Positions 17,532 through 25,947 of a stretch of 48,183 nucleotides of DNA are shown in pieces. The stretch comes from Clostridiales bacterium (GTDB lineage: Bacteria; Bacillota; Desulfotomaculia; Desulfotomaculales; VENG01), in contig JADQBQ010000031.1 in assembly GCA_016278505.1 (NCBI GenBank), positions 1-48,183 on the forward strand. Reading direction: 5' to 3'. The number at the start of each line of letters is the position of its first letter. Within the stretch, counting starts at the first letter, position 1. Below the pieces are notes generated by a model that was not told where the DNA came from, made no database searches, and worked only from the letters and a program-made list of their open reading frames with translations. The translations under genes and the position numbers were made by a program.

Positions 17532-19788
17532 CGCTAGTTTAGAAGTTAATGAATATCTTAATGTCTTTTTTGGCGAAAAAAATGATTTTAAGCTCGAACA
17601 GGTCTTAACTGAAGGCTCTGAGCGTGCTGGTAAAATTCGCCCCTGGGTTGAATATCTTTTAGGAGATAGCCCTGGCCCCACTGTACTGCCGCGCTGGGTG
17701 AAAAATAACGGGGTAGAGTGGTACGCCCTTGCATTTAATGAGCTGCAGTATAAAAAATTAGGTGAAGAGCTGGTATCCTTTGTTGGGCCATCGTATTCAA
17801 CATTTAGGGGGCGGCAGGCAGAACTAAATCCAGAAGATCCCATTGATGCGGCCGCCGACAAGTTAACAGGCGGGTATGTTTATAAATTTTTTGGCGATCC
17901 AGCCCGAATTTGGAGTGCATTGGAGCTGATGAGGCATGTGTGGACAAATCGCCCTGCAATAGTACGTGAAAGGCCCCGCTCTTTTGGAAGGGTGCTGCGT
18001 GATTTCTATATGGCAATTCAGGCTGGGAATCGCACCTCGGCAGAGGAGCAACTTAGTTACCTACATAATCATTATTATCTGGATGCCTTAAATGCATCAT
18101 TCCTTAAAGTCCAAATGCTAGCTGAGCTAGGGCTTTGGGGAGAGCTATTGGGCCTGCCCTCACTGCCAGACCTTATTCACTCCCGGCGCCCGCTAGAAGT
18201 TACACGGGCGATTATAAAGGCAATTTATTATAGGGAGCTCGAAGGCTTTGAGGAAAAGGGAGACCATATTGGTGCCGTTGAGCATTTTAAAGAGGTTGTT
18301 ATGCCCCTCTATAGCAATGTTTTTAGCTCACGCTCCGGCCTAAGTGACTCTGAGGCCATCAAATGCTTTATGATGCTCGCTGTCAACTCCAGCCCACCGA
18401 GACCTGATTTGCGCGATAAACTTTTATTGTCGGGTAACTTATCAGACGGAGAAAGGGATTATTTGCAGCAAATTGCGATGCTACTGCCTGAGCAAGCCCC
18501 GCAGCCAGGCGGCAGCCCAATCGACTTAGCCTTCAATGCCACTGCAGAGGGAGATTATGATAAGGCATTTGATTATGCCACTGTAGCCCCGCCATCCAGA
18601 ACCCGGGCAAAGATTCTTATAGAGTGTGCCTATGAGCTCCAAACTCTAGCCTCTAAAAAGGAGGCCGTAGATGCTGTTTTAGGTCTGCCCACAGACGAGA
18701 AAGAGGCTTTACTTAACTCACGGCAGCTCAGAATGCTGTGGCAATATTTAAATGAGGAAAGCGGAGATCAGGTATCGCAGACAGCCGTGGAAAATACTCC
18801 GAAGGACTGGATAACTTGGCTTTCCTACCTTGAGCAGCCTGAATTCTGTGACCGTGCCCTTGCTATAGCCCGCACCGGGGCGGTGGAGTGGAAGGTGGAT
18901 GACCTACTCGAAAGCCCTGGGGCAATTGGCAAATTGGAAGAGTTCCTTCAGGCGCCTCCCCATGCAGCAGCAGAGGACGTCCTATATAACGCCTTACCAC
19001 ACCTGCTTGCATTTTTCCAAAGGGACGAGAAGTGGCCACGCAGACAATTTTTAAATGTGTATGCAATCATTCTAGATTTGTTGGTCATGAGCACTGAGGG
19101 AGGCGATGATGACTTAATTATTTTCAACGACCTGCTTCAGGCCCTTCTTACCCTGGGTGTCGGCCGAGATAAATATAAAGATTCAATAGGCTATGCTGTG
19201 GAGCTGTGGAATAAGTATGCCTCACCTGCAAAATTAGACTGGGCTCTAGACTTAGCTGATTTACTAATCATTTATCCATGTCCATCTGAAAAAATTCGCC
19301 AAAACTTTCTCTTTGTTGTTTCAGGTCAAATTGGAAAGTTTGTTAGGAGGATTAGCGCTGGCCAGCTAAATTTTATACAGCAGCTGCATGGTGACATTGG
19401 CCAGGCGGAGGCCTTTAATGAGCTTATTGACTCATACGGCCTAGCCCCAAAAGAGATTACGAGGGATGCGCAAGATGTGTTTGTGAAATTAAGCAGCAAG
19501 ACAGTAGCAATTTATACCCTCACGGAAAGAGTGGCAAAGAGGGTTAAGAATGCGCTCGAGGCCCGGTGCAATGATATAAATGTACACATCAGTAATGATA
19601 AGGCCGGAACAGACCGCCTGCGCCAGCTTGCCAGAAATGTAGATATTTTTGTGATGGCAACGGCCAGCGCCAAACATGCTGCGACGGAATTCATTGAGGC
19701 AAACCGGCCTAAAGAGCTGCCGATACTTAGGCCCCAGGGAAAGGGCAGCGCTAGCATGATGGAGGCTATTTATAATTTTTTACAATAA
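17521..19788 (+). CDS. dpdD: DpdD-like protein with DUF2325-like C-terminus
   Basis: A 755-residue protein ending the operon. Most of it is helical and repeat-like, with no motif that I can name. The last about 95 residues (VAIYTLTERVAKRVKNALE ... NVDIFVMATASAKHAATEFI) form an alternating alpha/beta unit with a late Ala-Lys-His segment, similar to the DUF2325 Rossmann-like fold. DpdD is needed for restriction in characterised Dpd clusters. The start at ATG 17521 lies inside dpdK; a TTG one codon later is also possible. No further gene overlaps it, and a terminator follows. Confidence 0.65.
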   Translation: MLDNASLEVNEYLNVFFGEKNDFKLEQVLTEGSERAGKIRPWVEYLLGDSPGPTVLPRWVKNNGVEWYALAFNELQYKKLGEELVSFVGPSYSTFRGRQAELNPEDPIDAAADKLTGGYVYKFFGDPARIWSALELMRHVWTNRPAIVRERPRSFGRVLRDFYMAIQAGNRTSAEEQLSYLHNHYYLDALNASFLKVQMLAELGLWGELLGLPSLPDLIHSRRPLEVTRAIIKAIYYRELEGFEEKGDHIGAVEHFKEVVMPLYSNVFSSRSGLSDSEAIKCFMMLAVNSSPPRPDLRDKLLLSGNLSDGERDYLQQIAMLLPEQAPQPGGSPIDLAFNATAEGDYDKAFDYATVAPPSRTRAKILIECAYELQTLASKKEAVDAVLGLPTDEKEALLNSRQLRMLWQYLNEESGDQVSQTAVENTPKDWITWLSYLEQPEFCDRALAIARTGAVEWKVDDLLESPGAIGKLEEFLQAPPHAAAEDVLYNALPHLLAFFQRDEKWPRRQFLNVYAIILDLLVMSTEGGDDDLIIFNDLLQALLTLGVGRDKYKDSIGYAVELWNKYASPAKLDWALDLADLLIIYPCPSEKIRQNFLFVVSGQIGKFVRRISAGQLNFIQQLHGDIGQAEAFNELIDSYGLAPKEITRDAQDVFVKLSSKTVAIYTLTERVAKRVKNALEARCNDINVHISNDKAGTDRLRQLARNVDIFVMATASAKHAATEFIEANRPKELPILRPQGKGSASMMEAIYNFLQ

Positions 19789-19863
19789 AAATTAATAAAA
19801 AAATTTTGTTTTCATTATGAACAATATCCTTCGTCGATGATTGGATACTTGCTTATGATGCAA

Positions 19864-19896
19864 AGGTCCTTTTTTCATAAAAATAGGATCTTTTTT
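19864..19896 (+). terminator. Terminator after the Dpd-like operon
   Basis: AGGTCC pairs with GGATCT (one G-T pair), followed by six T. It sits about 75 bp after the dpdD stop and just before the right flanking element. Confidence 0.5.
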
Positions 19897-19990
19897 CATG
19901 TTATTTTTTCGTACCAGGACAATACGCTGTCACGCCGCCTTTTTATACTTAAGGTACACATTGAGCCCCGGCTTAAGGGAGGTGTTTTTT
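19886..19990 (+). repeat. Right copy of the flanking element
   Basis: It carries the same ordered blocks as 77-180: GGATCTTTTTT (19886), the identical 18-bp box (19915-19932), TTATACTT (19943) and GGTGTTTTT (19981). A CTTAAG/CTTAAG pair plus AGCC/GGCT replaces the stem of the left copy. It ends about 45 bp upstream of the lipoprotein start, so it could be a 5' leader of that gene. Confidence 0.6.
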
Positions 19991-20035
19991 AGGAAATTAG
20001 CTGTGGGTTCTTGTTCAAACATTAGGGGGTATTGC

Positions 20036-20554
20036 ATGATTAAAAGATTAAATGCGCTAATTTTATTGTTTATAATCCTTTCCGTTATTGCCACTGGGTG
20101 CGGCGAAACAACTACTCCTGAAAAGATGGACCCAGAATCCAGCGCTCAGTCTAATGAAGTCCAGTCACAAGAAGTGTTTTCGGTGGGCGAAACGGTTAAA
20201 CTGGGAGATTTACAGTTTTCGGTAAATGAAGTGAGAACATCAGCCGGTGATGAATTCTTCAAGCCTGAGCAGGGCAATGTCTACTTCATAGTGGACAGTA
20301 CTATTTCAAACCTTGCCACTGAGTCAGCCAGTATTAGCTCTCTTTTAATGTTTAAGCTGGTGGATGACGAGGGGTACAATTATCAAATTACCCTTGGCCC
20401 TAATACCAAGGGCTCGTTGGATGGCGAGCTGGGCCCCGGCCGGAAAATGAGAGGGGAGCTTGCCTTCGAGGTGCCGGAAAATGCCCAGGGAATGGAGCTT
20501 ATATTTGAGCCCAATGTCTTCGGCTTTGGACAGGCAATTTACAAAGTAAAATAG
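20036..20554 (+). CDS. Lipoprotein with DUF4352-type domain
   Basis: A 172-residue protein. The start ATG 20036 follows AGGGGGT and gives a classic lipoprotein signal: MIKRL, a hydrophobic stretch and lipobox ATGC with the lipidated Cys at residue 22. After a Ser/Glu-rich linker, residues about 55-172 have the beta-sandwich pattern of DUF4352 (VGETVKLGDLQFSVNEVR; YFIVDSTISN; FKLVDDEGYNY), commonly found on surface lipoproteins of Gram-positive bacteria. Its function is unknown. It is probably co-transcribed with the membrane protein 6 bp downstream. Confidence 0.8.
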   Translation: MIKRLNALILLFIILSVIATGCGETTTPEKMDPESSAQSNEVQSQEVFSVGETVKLGDLQFSVNEVRTSAGDEFFKPEQGNVYFIVDSTISNLATESASISSLLMFKLVDDEGYNYQITLGPNTKGSLDGELGPGRKMRGELAFEVPENAQGMELIFEPNVFGFGQAIYKVK

Positions 20555-20560
20555 AGGGAG

Positions 20561-20962
20561 GTGCCGCTTATCAAAGTAGTTGCTCTTATTATAGGTATAC
20601 TAGGCGGACTCGCCGGGCTTGGCGGGGCGGTATTTGCCTTATTTTTAGGCGGTGTCGGAGAGGCATTTAATGCCCAAGATGCGTCAGCGGTGATGGGCCT
20701 TGGCCTTGCGGCTATTCCCTTGGCTATAGTAGGTGTGGTTGGCGGGGCACTTACTTTAGCCAAGCCTAAGCTTGCTGGCATTCTTATGTTAATAAGTGCT
20801 GTTGGTGGGACAATAGCTATTTCTGCTGGCTATATTATTGCCGGGCCGATGCTGCTTATCGCAGGTATTATGGCTCTAATGGTCCATAGGACGGAGCAAA
20901 TGGAAGATACTTATCAATTAAGCAGAAACAACATTGATCTATCAAAGGACCTTAACCGCTAA
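20561..20962 (+). CDS. Small glycine/alanine-rich membrane protein (DUF4064-like)
   Basis: A protein of about 133 residues with four hydrophobic segments (roughly 4-30, 45-70, 72-95 and 97-118) and a short charged tail, resembling DUF4064. The start is odd: GTG 20561 overlaps the ribosome site GGGAGG. The codon at an ideal distance, in frame, is ATC at 20570, so a non-canonical start is possible. It is paired with the upstream lipoprotein and ends at a strong shared terminator. Confidence 0.7.
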   Translation: MPLIKVVALIIGILGGLAGLGGAVFALFLGGVGEAFNAQDASAVMGLGLAAIPLAIVGVVGGALTLAKPKLAGILMLISAVGGTIAISAGYIIAGPMLLIAGIMALMVHRTEQMEDTYQLSRNNIDLSKDLNR

Positions 20963-20973
20963 ATATTGTTGAT

Positions 20974-21024
20974 TAAGAAAAGGGATCCCCGTGGACATCG
21001 AATCCACGGGGATCCCTTTTCTTA
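20974..21024. terminator. Bidirectional terminator, perfect 22-bp stem
   Basis: Arms 20974-20995 and 21003-21024 are perfectly complementary around a 7-nt loop, with A and T tracts at the ends. It separates convergent genes and can stop transcription from both sides. Confidence 0.9.
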
Positions 21025-21423
21025 CGACATCCAGGCCGCACCACCTTCAAAACAGCCCTTACCACAAAGCGGGCAACTTTGACCCTCTAAGTCTCCCAGA
21101 TATAACGGCCCGCCGCAATCAGGGCAGCAAGGTGCAGTTTTATACTTTGGTAAAACTGTTACCTTACGCGCCCAAACCTTAAAGCTGTTCTCCACCGGCC
21201 TCACATATTCCTCAAGGATTATTTTCTCTGTTTTATTGCACGAGGGGCAAAACACATCACCTAAAAGTCCCCATACCCCTGCCTTCTCTGCCTCCTCAGA
21301 AAAAGGGACAGGGTGCCCGTAGGGCTGTACCTTCCCCTGGGAGTCCCGGTAGAATTCCCATGGGCCGCTGGTGCCCACCGTATGACCGCAGTGACTGCAG
21401 GCAAATGTATAGCCTGTGGCCAA
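21022..21423 (-). CDS. Zinc-ribbon protein of unknown function
   Basis: A 133-residue protein with paired cysteines: CSHCG near the start, CPSCN in the middle, then CCPDCGG and CPLCGKGC near the end. This suggests two treble-clef or zinc-ribbon modules (first+second, third+fourth). The start is TTG 21423 with GGAGGTGG upstream on the minus strand. There is no enzymatic motif. It runs convergent to the membrane protein; the shared terminator overlaps its stop. Confidence 0.7.
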   Translation of the reverse strand: MATGYTFACSHCGHTVGTSGPWEFYRDSQGKVQPYGHPVPFSEEAEKAGVWGLLGDVFCPSCNKTEKIILEEYVRPVENSFKVWARKVTVLPKYKTAPCCPDCGGPLYLGDLEGQSCPLCGKGCFEGGAAWMS

Positions 21424-21522
21424 GATTAACCACCTCCACTTGACTTTCTTTATATTGTAAGCCCGGCGGCGGTCAGCGGCCTGTCATTAAAATTTTTCTA
21501 TATGTATGTTATGGCAAATGTC

Positions 21523-21536
21523 GATTCTTTAGAATC
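21523..21536. promoter_or_regulatory. Possible operator dyad GATTCT-TT-AGAATC
   Basis: A perfect 6-bp inverted repeat in the 214-bp divergent gap between the zinc-ribbon gene and the WYL regulator. WYL proteins often regulate their own promoters. The assignment is position-based only. Confidence 0.3.
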
Positions 21537-21637
21537 TATGTTGAATATACACCATCTTGTCTGCTTAGTGTGATATAAATAGAATAAAGTAAATATTTGG
21601 CGTTAGTTGTATCCTATTACTTTTTAGTAATTCGGAG

Positions 21638-22885
21638 GTGGGTTTTATTAAAACTGGGCTTATAAATAAACTAGACCCAGGAAAGTTAATGGACACCATT
21701 TATCAACGTCCGGGAATCGACATCCATGAACTGATAGATATCTTAGATGTGGAGGCCCTTGAGCTTTATAGAGCGCTAAAAGACTTGCAGGAGGAAAGCA
21801 GGATCTGCCGTGATGGCGTTTTCAAGATCAATACTATTGACGGCCCGCTTACGTCTGAGCGGCTGGATGCTATTTTAGAAGAGGCCGTGATGAGGCGGGG
21901 CGATATTTCTAAGGCGGTGCGCCTTAGTATAGTTCTAAACACCCTGAATACAAAAACTCCCTATGGTGGGGTAACCCTGAAAGAGCTGGCCGAGAGGTGC
22001 GGCGTAGTTGAAAAATCAGTCCGGCGGTATATCGAAACCTTAGAGCAGGAAATGAAGATAAAAGTGATTCGCACTGAAAGGCCCGGACGTTCTACGCTAT
22101 TTCTTCTGGACCGGGTTTTCCTTCCATCAATTAGCCCCGAAAAGGCCTTTATTATTTTCCTTAGCCTGCTGCAGCAAAAGGGCTCAGCCCTTACGGGGCA
22201 CGTTAATGCCATTAAGGATGCACTTGTGGCCCAGCTTTTTAAAAACCGGTATACAGCTGATAGCCTTGGGGTGGAGGAACTGCAGGGGCGCATTCATATT
22301 GTTGAGGAAACCCTGAGTGATCCAGTAGGGGTTGGAGAGATTTTCGGCAAGCTATTCATTGCGCTAAAGGATAACCACCGGGTAAAGATATGGTACTTTA
22401 CCGCATACCGGGGAGAGGAAACTGAGCGGGTGGTAGAGCCCTACGGCCTTGTTTGCAAGCGGCAGAACTGGTACCTGGTAGGATACTGCCAAAAGGCCAG
22501 CCAGGTGCGCACCTTCCGTGTTGACAGGATTAGGAGAGTTCATCTTTATATCTATGAAAGATTTCAATACCCGGCAGACTTTTCTATCCGGGAGTATATG
22601 GGCCAGGCCTGGGGCGTAATAAGAGACGGTGATACATATCAAGTAAGGATAAAGTTTAACGCGGCAATTGCCCATTTACCAAGAACAGTAGTTTACCATC
22701 CAACTCAAAAGATAGAAGAGGAAATGGATGACGGGTCCATAGTTGTAAGCTATGAAGTCTGCGGCCTGGATGAGCTAAAAACCTGGGTAATTCAGTGGGG
22801 TGAGGGCGCGGAGGTTTTGGAGCCGGAAATCCTGCGGGAAAAGGTGCGGGAAACTGCAGTGCGAATAGCCGGGCTTTACGGGTAA
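21638..22885 (+). CDS. WYL-domain transcriptional regulator
   Basis: A protein of about 415 residues. Residues 70-145 hold a winged helix-turn-helix (LKELAERCGVVEKSVRRYIETLEQEM). Residues about 235-330 form the WYL domain (ALKDNHRVKIWYFTAYRGEETERVVEPYGLVCKRQNWYLVGYC as pattern, with RTFRVDRIRRV), followed by the usual WCX tail (EVCGLDELKTWVIQWG). WYL proteins bind nucleic-acid-type ligands and often regulate defence genes. The start is uncertain: GTG 21638 overlaps GGAGG, while ATT 21647 in frame sits at normal distance. It may control the neighbouring VWA gene or the nearby defence cassettes. Confidence 0.85.
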   Translation: MGFIKTGLINKLDPGKLMDTIYQRPGIDIHELIDILDVEALELYRALKDLQEESRICRDGVFKINTIDGPLTSERLDAILEEAVMRRGDISKAVRLSIVLNTLNTKTPYGGVTLKELAERCGVVEKSVRRYIETLEQEMKIKVIRTERPGRSTLFLLDRVFLPSISPEKAFIIFLSLLQQKGSALTGHVNAIKDALVAQLFKNRYTADSLGVEELQGRIHIVEETLSDPVGVGEIFGKLFIALKDNHRVKIWYFTAYRGEETERVVEPYGLVCKRQNWYLVGYCQKASQVRTFRVDRIRRVHLYIYERFQYPADFSIREYMGQAWGVIRDGDTYQVRIKFNAAIAHLPRTVVYHPTQKIEEEMDDGSIVVSYEVCGLDELKTWVIQWGEGAEVLEPEILREKVRETAVRIAGLYG

Positions 22886-22899
22886 AAATCTTTTTACCC
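22880..22899 (+). terminator. Hairpin terminator after the WYL gene
   Basis: GGGTAAAAA and TTTTTACCC pair perfectly around a 2-nt loop, overlapping the stop region. It is A/T rich, so moderate strength is expected. Confidence 0.45.
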
Positions 22900-22961
22900 C
22901 TGACAACCAGCTGTCAACCCTCTGACTTATTCTATAAGAAAGGATCAAGGGGGTTTTTTTT

Positions 22962-24227
22962 ATGCCAGAAAAAATTTGGACAGAAACAATGGTTGATAGG
23001 AAATATCTTGCACCAGGCAAGAGCGAAAAGGCTTATGTGATGGTGCGGCTTAGCGCACCGGTGCAGGAAGTAAAAAATGAGAACCGAACTGTGCAAAACC
23101 TCGGCTTTGTCATCGACCACAGCGGATCAATGGCCGGCCCAAAACTTAGCCATGCCAAAAGGGCTGTTAATTTTGCCGCTGGACACCTTAACGGCGGCGA
23201 TTATATCTCGGTGGTGGCCTTTGACGACCGAATTACCACCGTGCTGCCCAGCACCAGGGCAGAAAATAAGGATTTGATTAAGGCTGCCGTTAACCATATT
23301 GAGGACGGTGGAACTACCAATTTAAGCGGCGGAATGCTCGCCGGCTTCAAAGAAGTGCAAAAACAGGTCATCCCCGGCCAGACTAACCGGGTGCTGCTGC
23401 TGACCGACGGCTGGGCCAATGAGGGCATAACAGACCATGATCAGCTGGTGGAAATGGCTGGCAAGCTAGTCTCCGGTGGGGTAACTTTATCAGCCTTAGG
23501 GCTGGGAGAAGGCTTTGAGGAAGATCTGCTGATTAGAATGGCGGATACCGGCAGGGGGAATTTTTATTATATTGAGAGCCCGGACTTAATACCGGGTATT
23601 TTTGAGCAGGAATTAGACGGCCTGCTAAGCATCATGGCTCAAAATGTTCAGCTCAAATATGTGCCAGGCCCCAGCGTTACATCAGCCCGTGTGATGGGCT
23701 ACCCGTCCGAATTTGAAAATGGGGCAATAAGATTGAGTCTGCCCGACGTTTATTGTGGTGAGGAAAAAATAATTCTATTCGAGCTGCACCTAGCACCCCA
23801 AGAGGCAGGGGCCTGCCGCCTGGGATCTTTGGAACTTGAGTATGCCGACGTTCGCGATGAGCTGGCAATGGTATCGTTAAAGATAGACATAAAGCTATCA
23901 GTTACCGATAGCCCGGAATTAGAAGGGCCGCTGGAAAACTATGAAGTGATCAAGCAGGTTGAACTTTACCGTGCCGCAGAGGCCAGGGAAGAGGCAGTAC
24001 GGCTAGCAGACCAGGGTGACTTTACCACCAGCCAAGCTGTGCTGGAAAGCCAATTTAATAAATTAGCAGTTATGGCTGATGAGTTTGGAGATTCAGACCT
24101 CATGGCGGAGGCATCTGAAATAAAAGAAAACCTGGAGCAGGTAGACGGGGCGGCATACAACTCTGTTTCCCGCAAGAGGATGGTGTACCAGAGCTATAGG
24201 AATAAGCGCAGCAGGCGGGGGAAGTAG
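22962..24227 (+). CDS. VWA-domain (CoxE/TerY-like) protein
   Basis: A 421-residue protein. The von Willebrand A domain occupies about residues 45-220 with the metal-site motif DHSGS (DxSxS), a downstream GGTTNLSGG loop (MIDAS Thr) and LLTDG. After a beta region (about 225-315), a helical tail (about 325-410) ends in a basic stretch RKRMVYQSYRNKRSRRGK. No signal peptide is seen, so it is cytosolic. Such proteins are scaffolds or co-chaperones, but the partner is not evident here. AAGGGGG precedes ATG 22962. Confidence 0.8.
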   Translation: MPEKIWTETMVDRKYLAPGKSEKAYVMVRLSAPVQEVKNENRTVQNLGFVIDHSGSMAGPKLSHAKRAVNFAAGHLNGGDYISVVAFDDRITTVLPSTRAENKDLIKAAVNHIEDGGTTNLSGGMLAGFKEVQKQVIPGQTNRVLLLTDGWANEGITDHDQLVEMAGKLVSGGVTLSALGLGEGFEEDLLIRMADTGRGNFYYIESPDLIPGIFEQELDGLLSIMAQNVQLKYVPGPSVTSARVMGYPSEFENGAIRLSLPDVYCGEEKIILFELHLAPQEAGACRLGSLELEYADVRDELAMVSLKIDIKLSVTDSPELEGPLENYEVIKQVELYRAAEAREEAVRLADQGDFTTSQAVLESQFNKLAVMADEFGDSDLMAEASEIKENLEQVDGAAYNSVSRKRMVYQSYRNKRSRRGK

Positions 24228-24561
24228 TTGTTCCCTTTTTTCTTGCTAACCAAAGTAAAGGCCTGCAAGCTGGTGCAGACAATAAGACATTAAACTAATA
24301 AGCTTATTTCTATGTGCCCAAGCATGTATTTTACTATGTTGGTAAAAAAGGAAACAATATCATGGACAAAGAAAATATGGTAGTAGTTAGAAAAGGATGT
24401 AGCGCTGAACTCTTGGCAAAAGCCGATAATAAATTATTACTCCATGATTGATCTAATAAGAGTATTAAGATCGTTATTGATTGACCATATGCTCAGCGTG
24501 CAGTCCCTTTATATACCTCACCGGGGATAAGAAAAAACAAATTTTCAGAATGGGGGTCAAT
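24228..24561 (+). other. Intergenic region before the ATPase cassette
   Basis: A 334-bp gap. A 29-codon frame (ATG 24363 to TGA 24452, preceded by AAAGGAA) would encode MDKENMVVVRKGCSAELLAK... but has no known relative and may be chance. The rest is AT-rich and probably carries the promoter of the ATPase operon. GGGGGT at 24551 is the ribosome site for ATG 24562. Confidence 0.4.
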
Positions 24562-25947
24562 ATGCTACAAAGTTATTCTCTCAAAAATTTCAAGGCCTTT
24601 AAGGAATTGAAGAACTTTCCGGTAAAGCCAATAACAGTGCTCTGTGGGGCAAATAGCTGTGGTAAGAGCTCATTTTTGCAGAGTTTGCTTCTTTTAAAGC
24701 AAACATCAGCAAGCACTGACAATACTAAGTTGCTGGTATTAGATGGAAAGCTCACGCGGCTTGGAACCACAGAGAACATTCTTTTTCGAGAAGACTTAAG
24801 GGGCCAAGACAAACCAAGTGCCAGCACTAATCAATTTGAAATCGACTGCATTTTGCAAGGTCAAGGAGAACACTTACAGCGCTATAACATATCTCTTGAA
24901 AGTGAAAATGGGAAGACCGTTATAGCGAAGGTATTAATTGAAAAGGGGCAAGGCCAGGAATCCTTAACAATTAGGAGGGTTATTGACCAAACTTACCGTC
25001 TTAGCTACAGCGGTCACGCTGCCCATCACTTTGCCCATATTAACTCCATGACATCTCTTGTTCCTGATGTAACACTTTATTACAGTCCATCAGGTACTCC
25101 GCCTACCCATACATTTCAATTAAAAAGAGATCTGAATACCTTTTTAAAACAAATTCGGGCAGATTTGCGGGATATTTTCGACTCTTTTACATATATTGGC
25201 CCTTTCCGCGTTCCACCCTTGCGGCGTTATAACTTAAATGATGAGATTTCGGAAATTGGCAGTCAAGGGGAAAATGCCCCCGGGATATATGAGGCCAACA
25301 GTAATAAACTCATTCCTAATTGTTTTTACTGTGATGATAATTCAGGGCTTTCACAAGTATTTCAGAGGCGAACAGAAATTACCTTAGAAAACGCGGTCAA
25401 AGAATGGCTTGATTCGATGCACTTTGAGGGATTATCAATTCGAAAACTGGAAGAGCTTTTCTCCTTAACAGTTGATTCCAGGTCTTCCGGCCACGCCCAG
25501 GTTAACATCTGTGATATAGGCTTTGGCTTTAGCCAGGTTTTCCCCATTATTTTGGAGGGACTCAGAATGCCCAAAGAACATACTCTCATTCTAGAGCAAC
25601 CGGAAATTCACCTGCACCCAAAACTACAGATGCAACTATCGGACTATTTCCTTGCCATGGCTCTTTCAGGTAAGCGGTTCATAATCGAAACTCACAGTGA
25701 GCATATGATTAATCGATTAGTAAGACGTATCGTTGAGGATAAAAGCGGGGAGCTAAAAAACTTAGTAGGTATTAATTTTTTAACTTCAGGCCTGGAGGGC
25801 GCAGAGGTGCAGGAGGTAAAAATAGACGACTCCTTTGGAATTGTAAACTGGCCCCGTGGCTTTTTCGACCAGGCTGTAGATGAAAAGGAGCGCACCTTTT
25901 TGTCCAGCCTGCAAAAGAGAAGGGCCCAGCATAAGGAGGGAAATTGA
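24562..25947 (+). CDS. ABC-class AAA ATPase, DUF3696 (COG4938/OLD-like)
   Basis: About 461 residues from ATG 24562, chosen for the GGGGGT ribosome site and the conserved beginning SYSLKNFKAFKELKNFPVKP. Walker A is GANSCGKSS (about 31-39). The signature/Q region follows, then LEQPEIHLHPKLQ (Walker B with D-loop, about 345-357) and IIETHSEHMINRL (H-loop). The C-terminal GIVNWPRGFFDQ is the DUF3696 hallmark. There is no TOPRIM nuclease domain, so it needs a partner effector. It overlaps the next gene (TGATG). In phage defence, similar ATPases (Septu PtuA, OLD/Gabija GajA) sense invasion and control a nuclease. The HNH gene in this cassette fits that role. Confidence 0.85.
   Translation: MLQSYSLKNFKAFKELKNFPVKPITVLCGANSCGKSSFLQSLLLLKQTSASTDNTKLLVLDGKLTRLGTTENILFREDLRGQDKPSASTNQFEIDCILQGQGEHLQRYNISLESENGKTVIAKVLIEKGQGQESLTIRRVIDQTYRLSYSGHAAHHFAHINSMTSLVPDVTLYYSPSGTPPTHTFQLKRDLNTFLKQIRADLRDIFDSFTYIGPFRVPPLRRYNLNDEISEIGSQGENAPGIYEANSNKLIPNCFYCDDNSGLSQVFQRRTEITLENAVKEWLDSMHFEGLSIRKLEELFSLTVDSRSSGHAQVNICDIGFGFSQVFPIILEGLRMPKEHTLILEQPEIHLHPKLQMQLSDYFLAMALSGKRFIIETHSEHMINRLVRRIVEDKSGELKNLVGINFLTSGLEGAEVQEVKIDDSFGIVNWPRGFFDQAVDEKERTFLSSLQKRRAQHKEGN

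Noticed and set aside
24363-24452. 29-codon frame before the ATPase gene
   Set aside because: It has a weak ribosome site but no recognisable similarity; a chance frame of this length is common in AT-rich gaps.
24562-25947. OLD nuclease or Gabija GajA
   Set aside because: The ATPase ends with the DUF3696 tail and lacks a TOPRIM domain, and no UvrD-like GajB gene follows.
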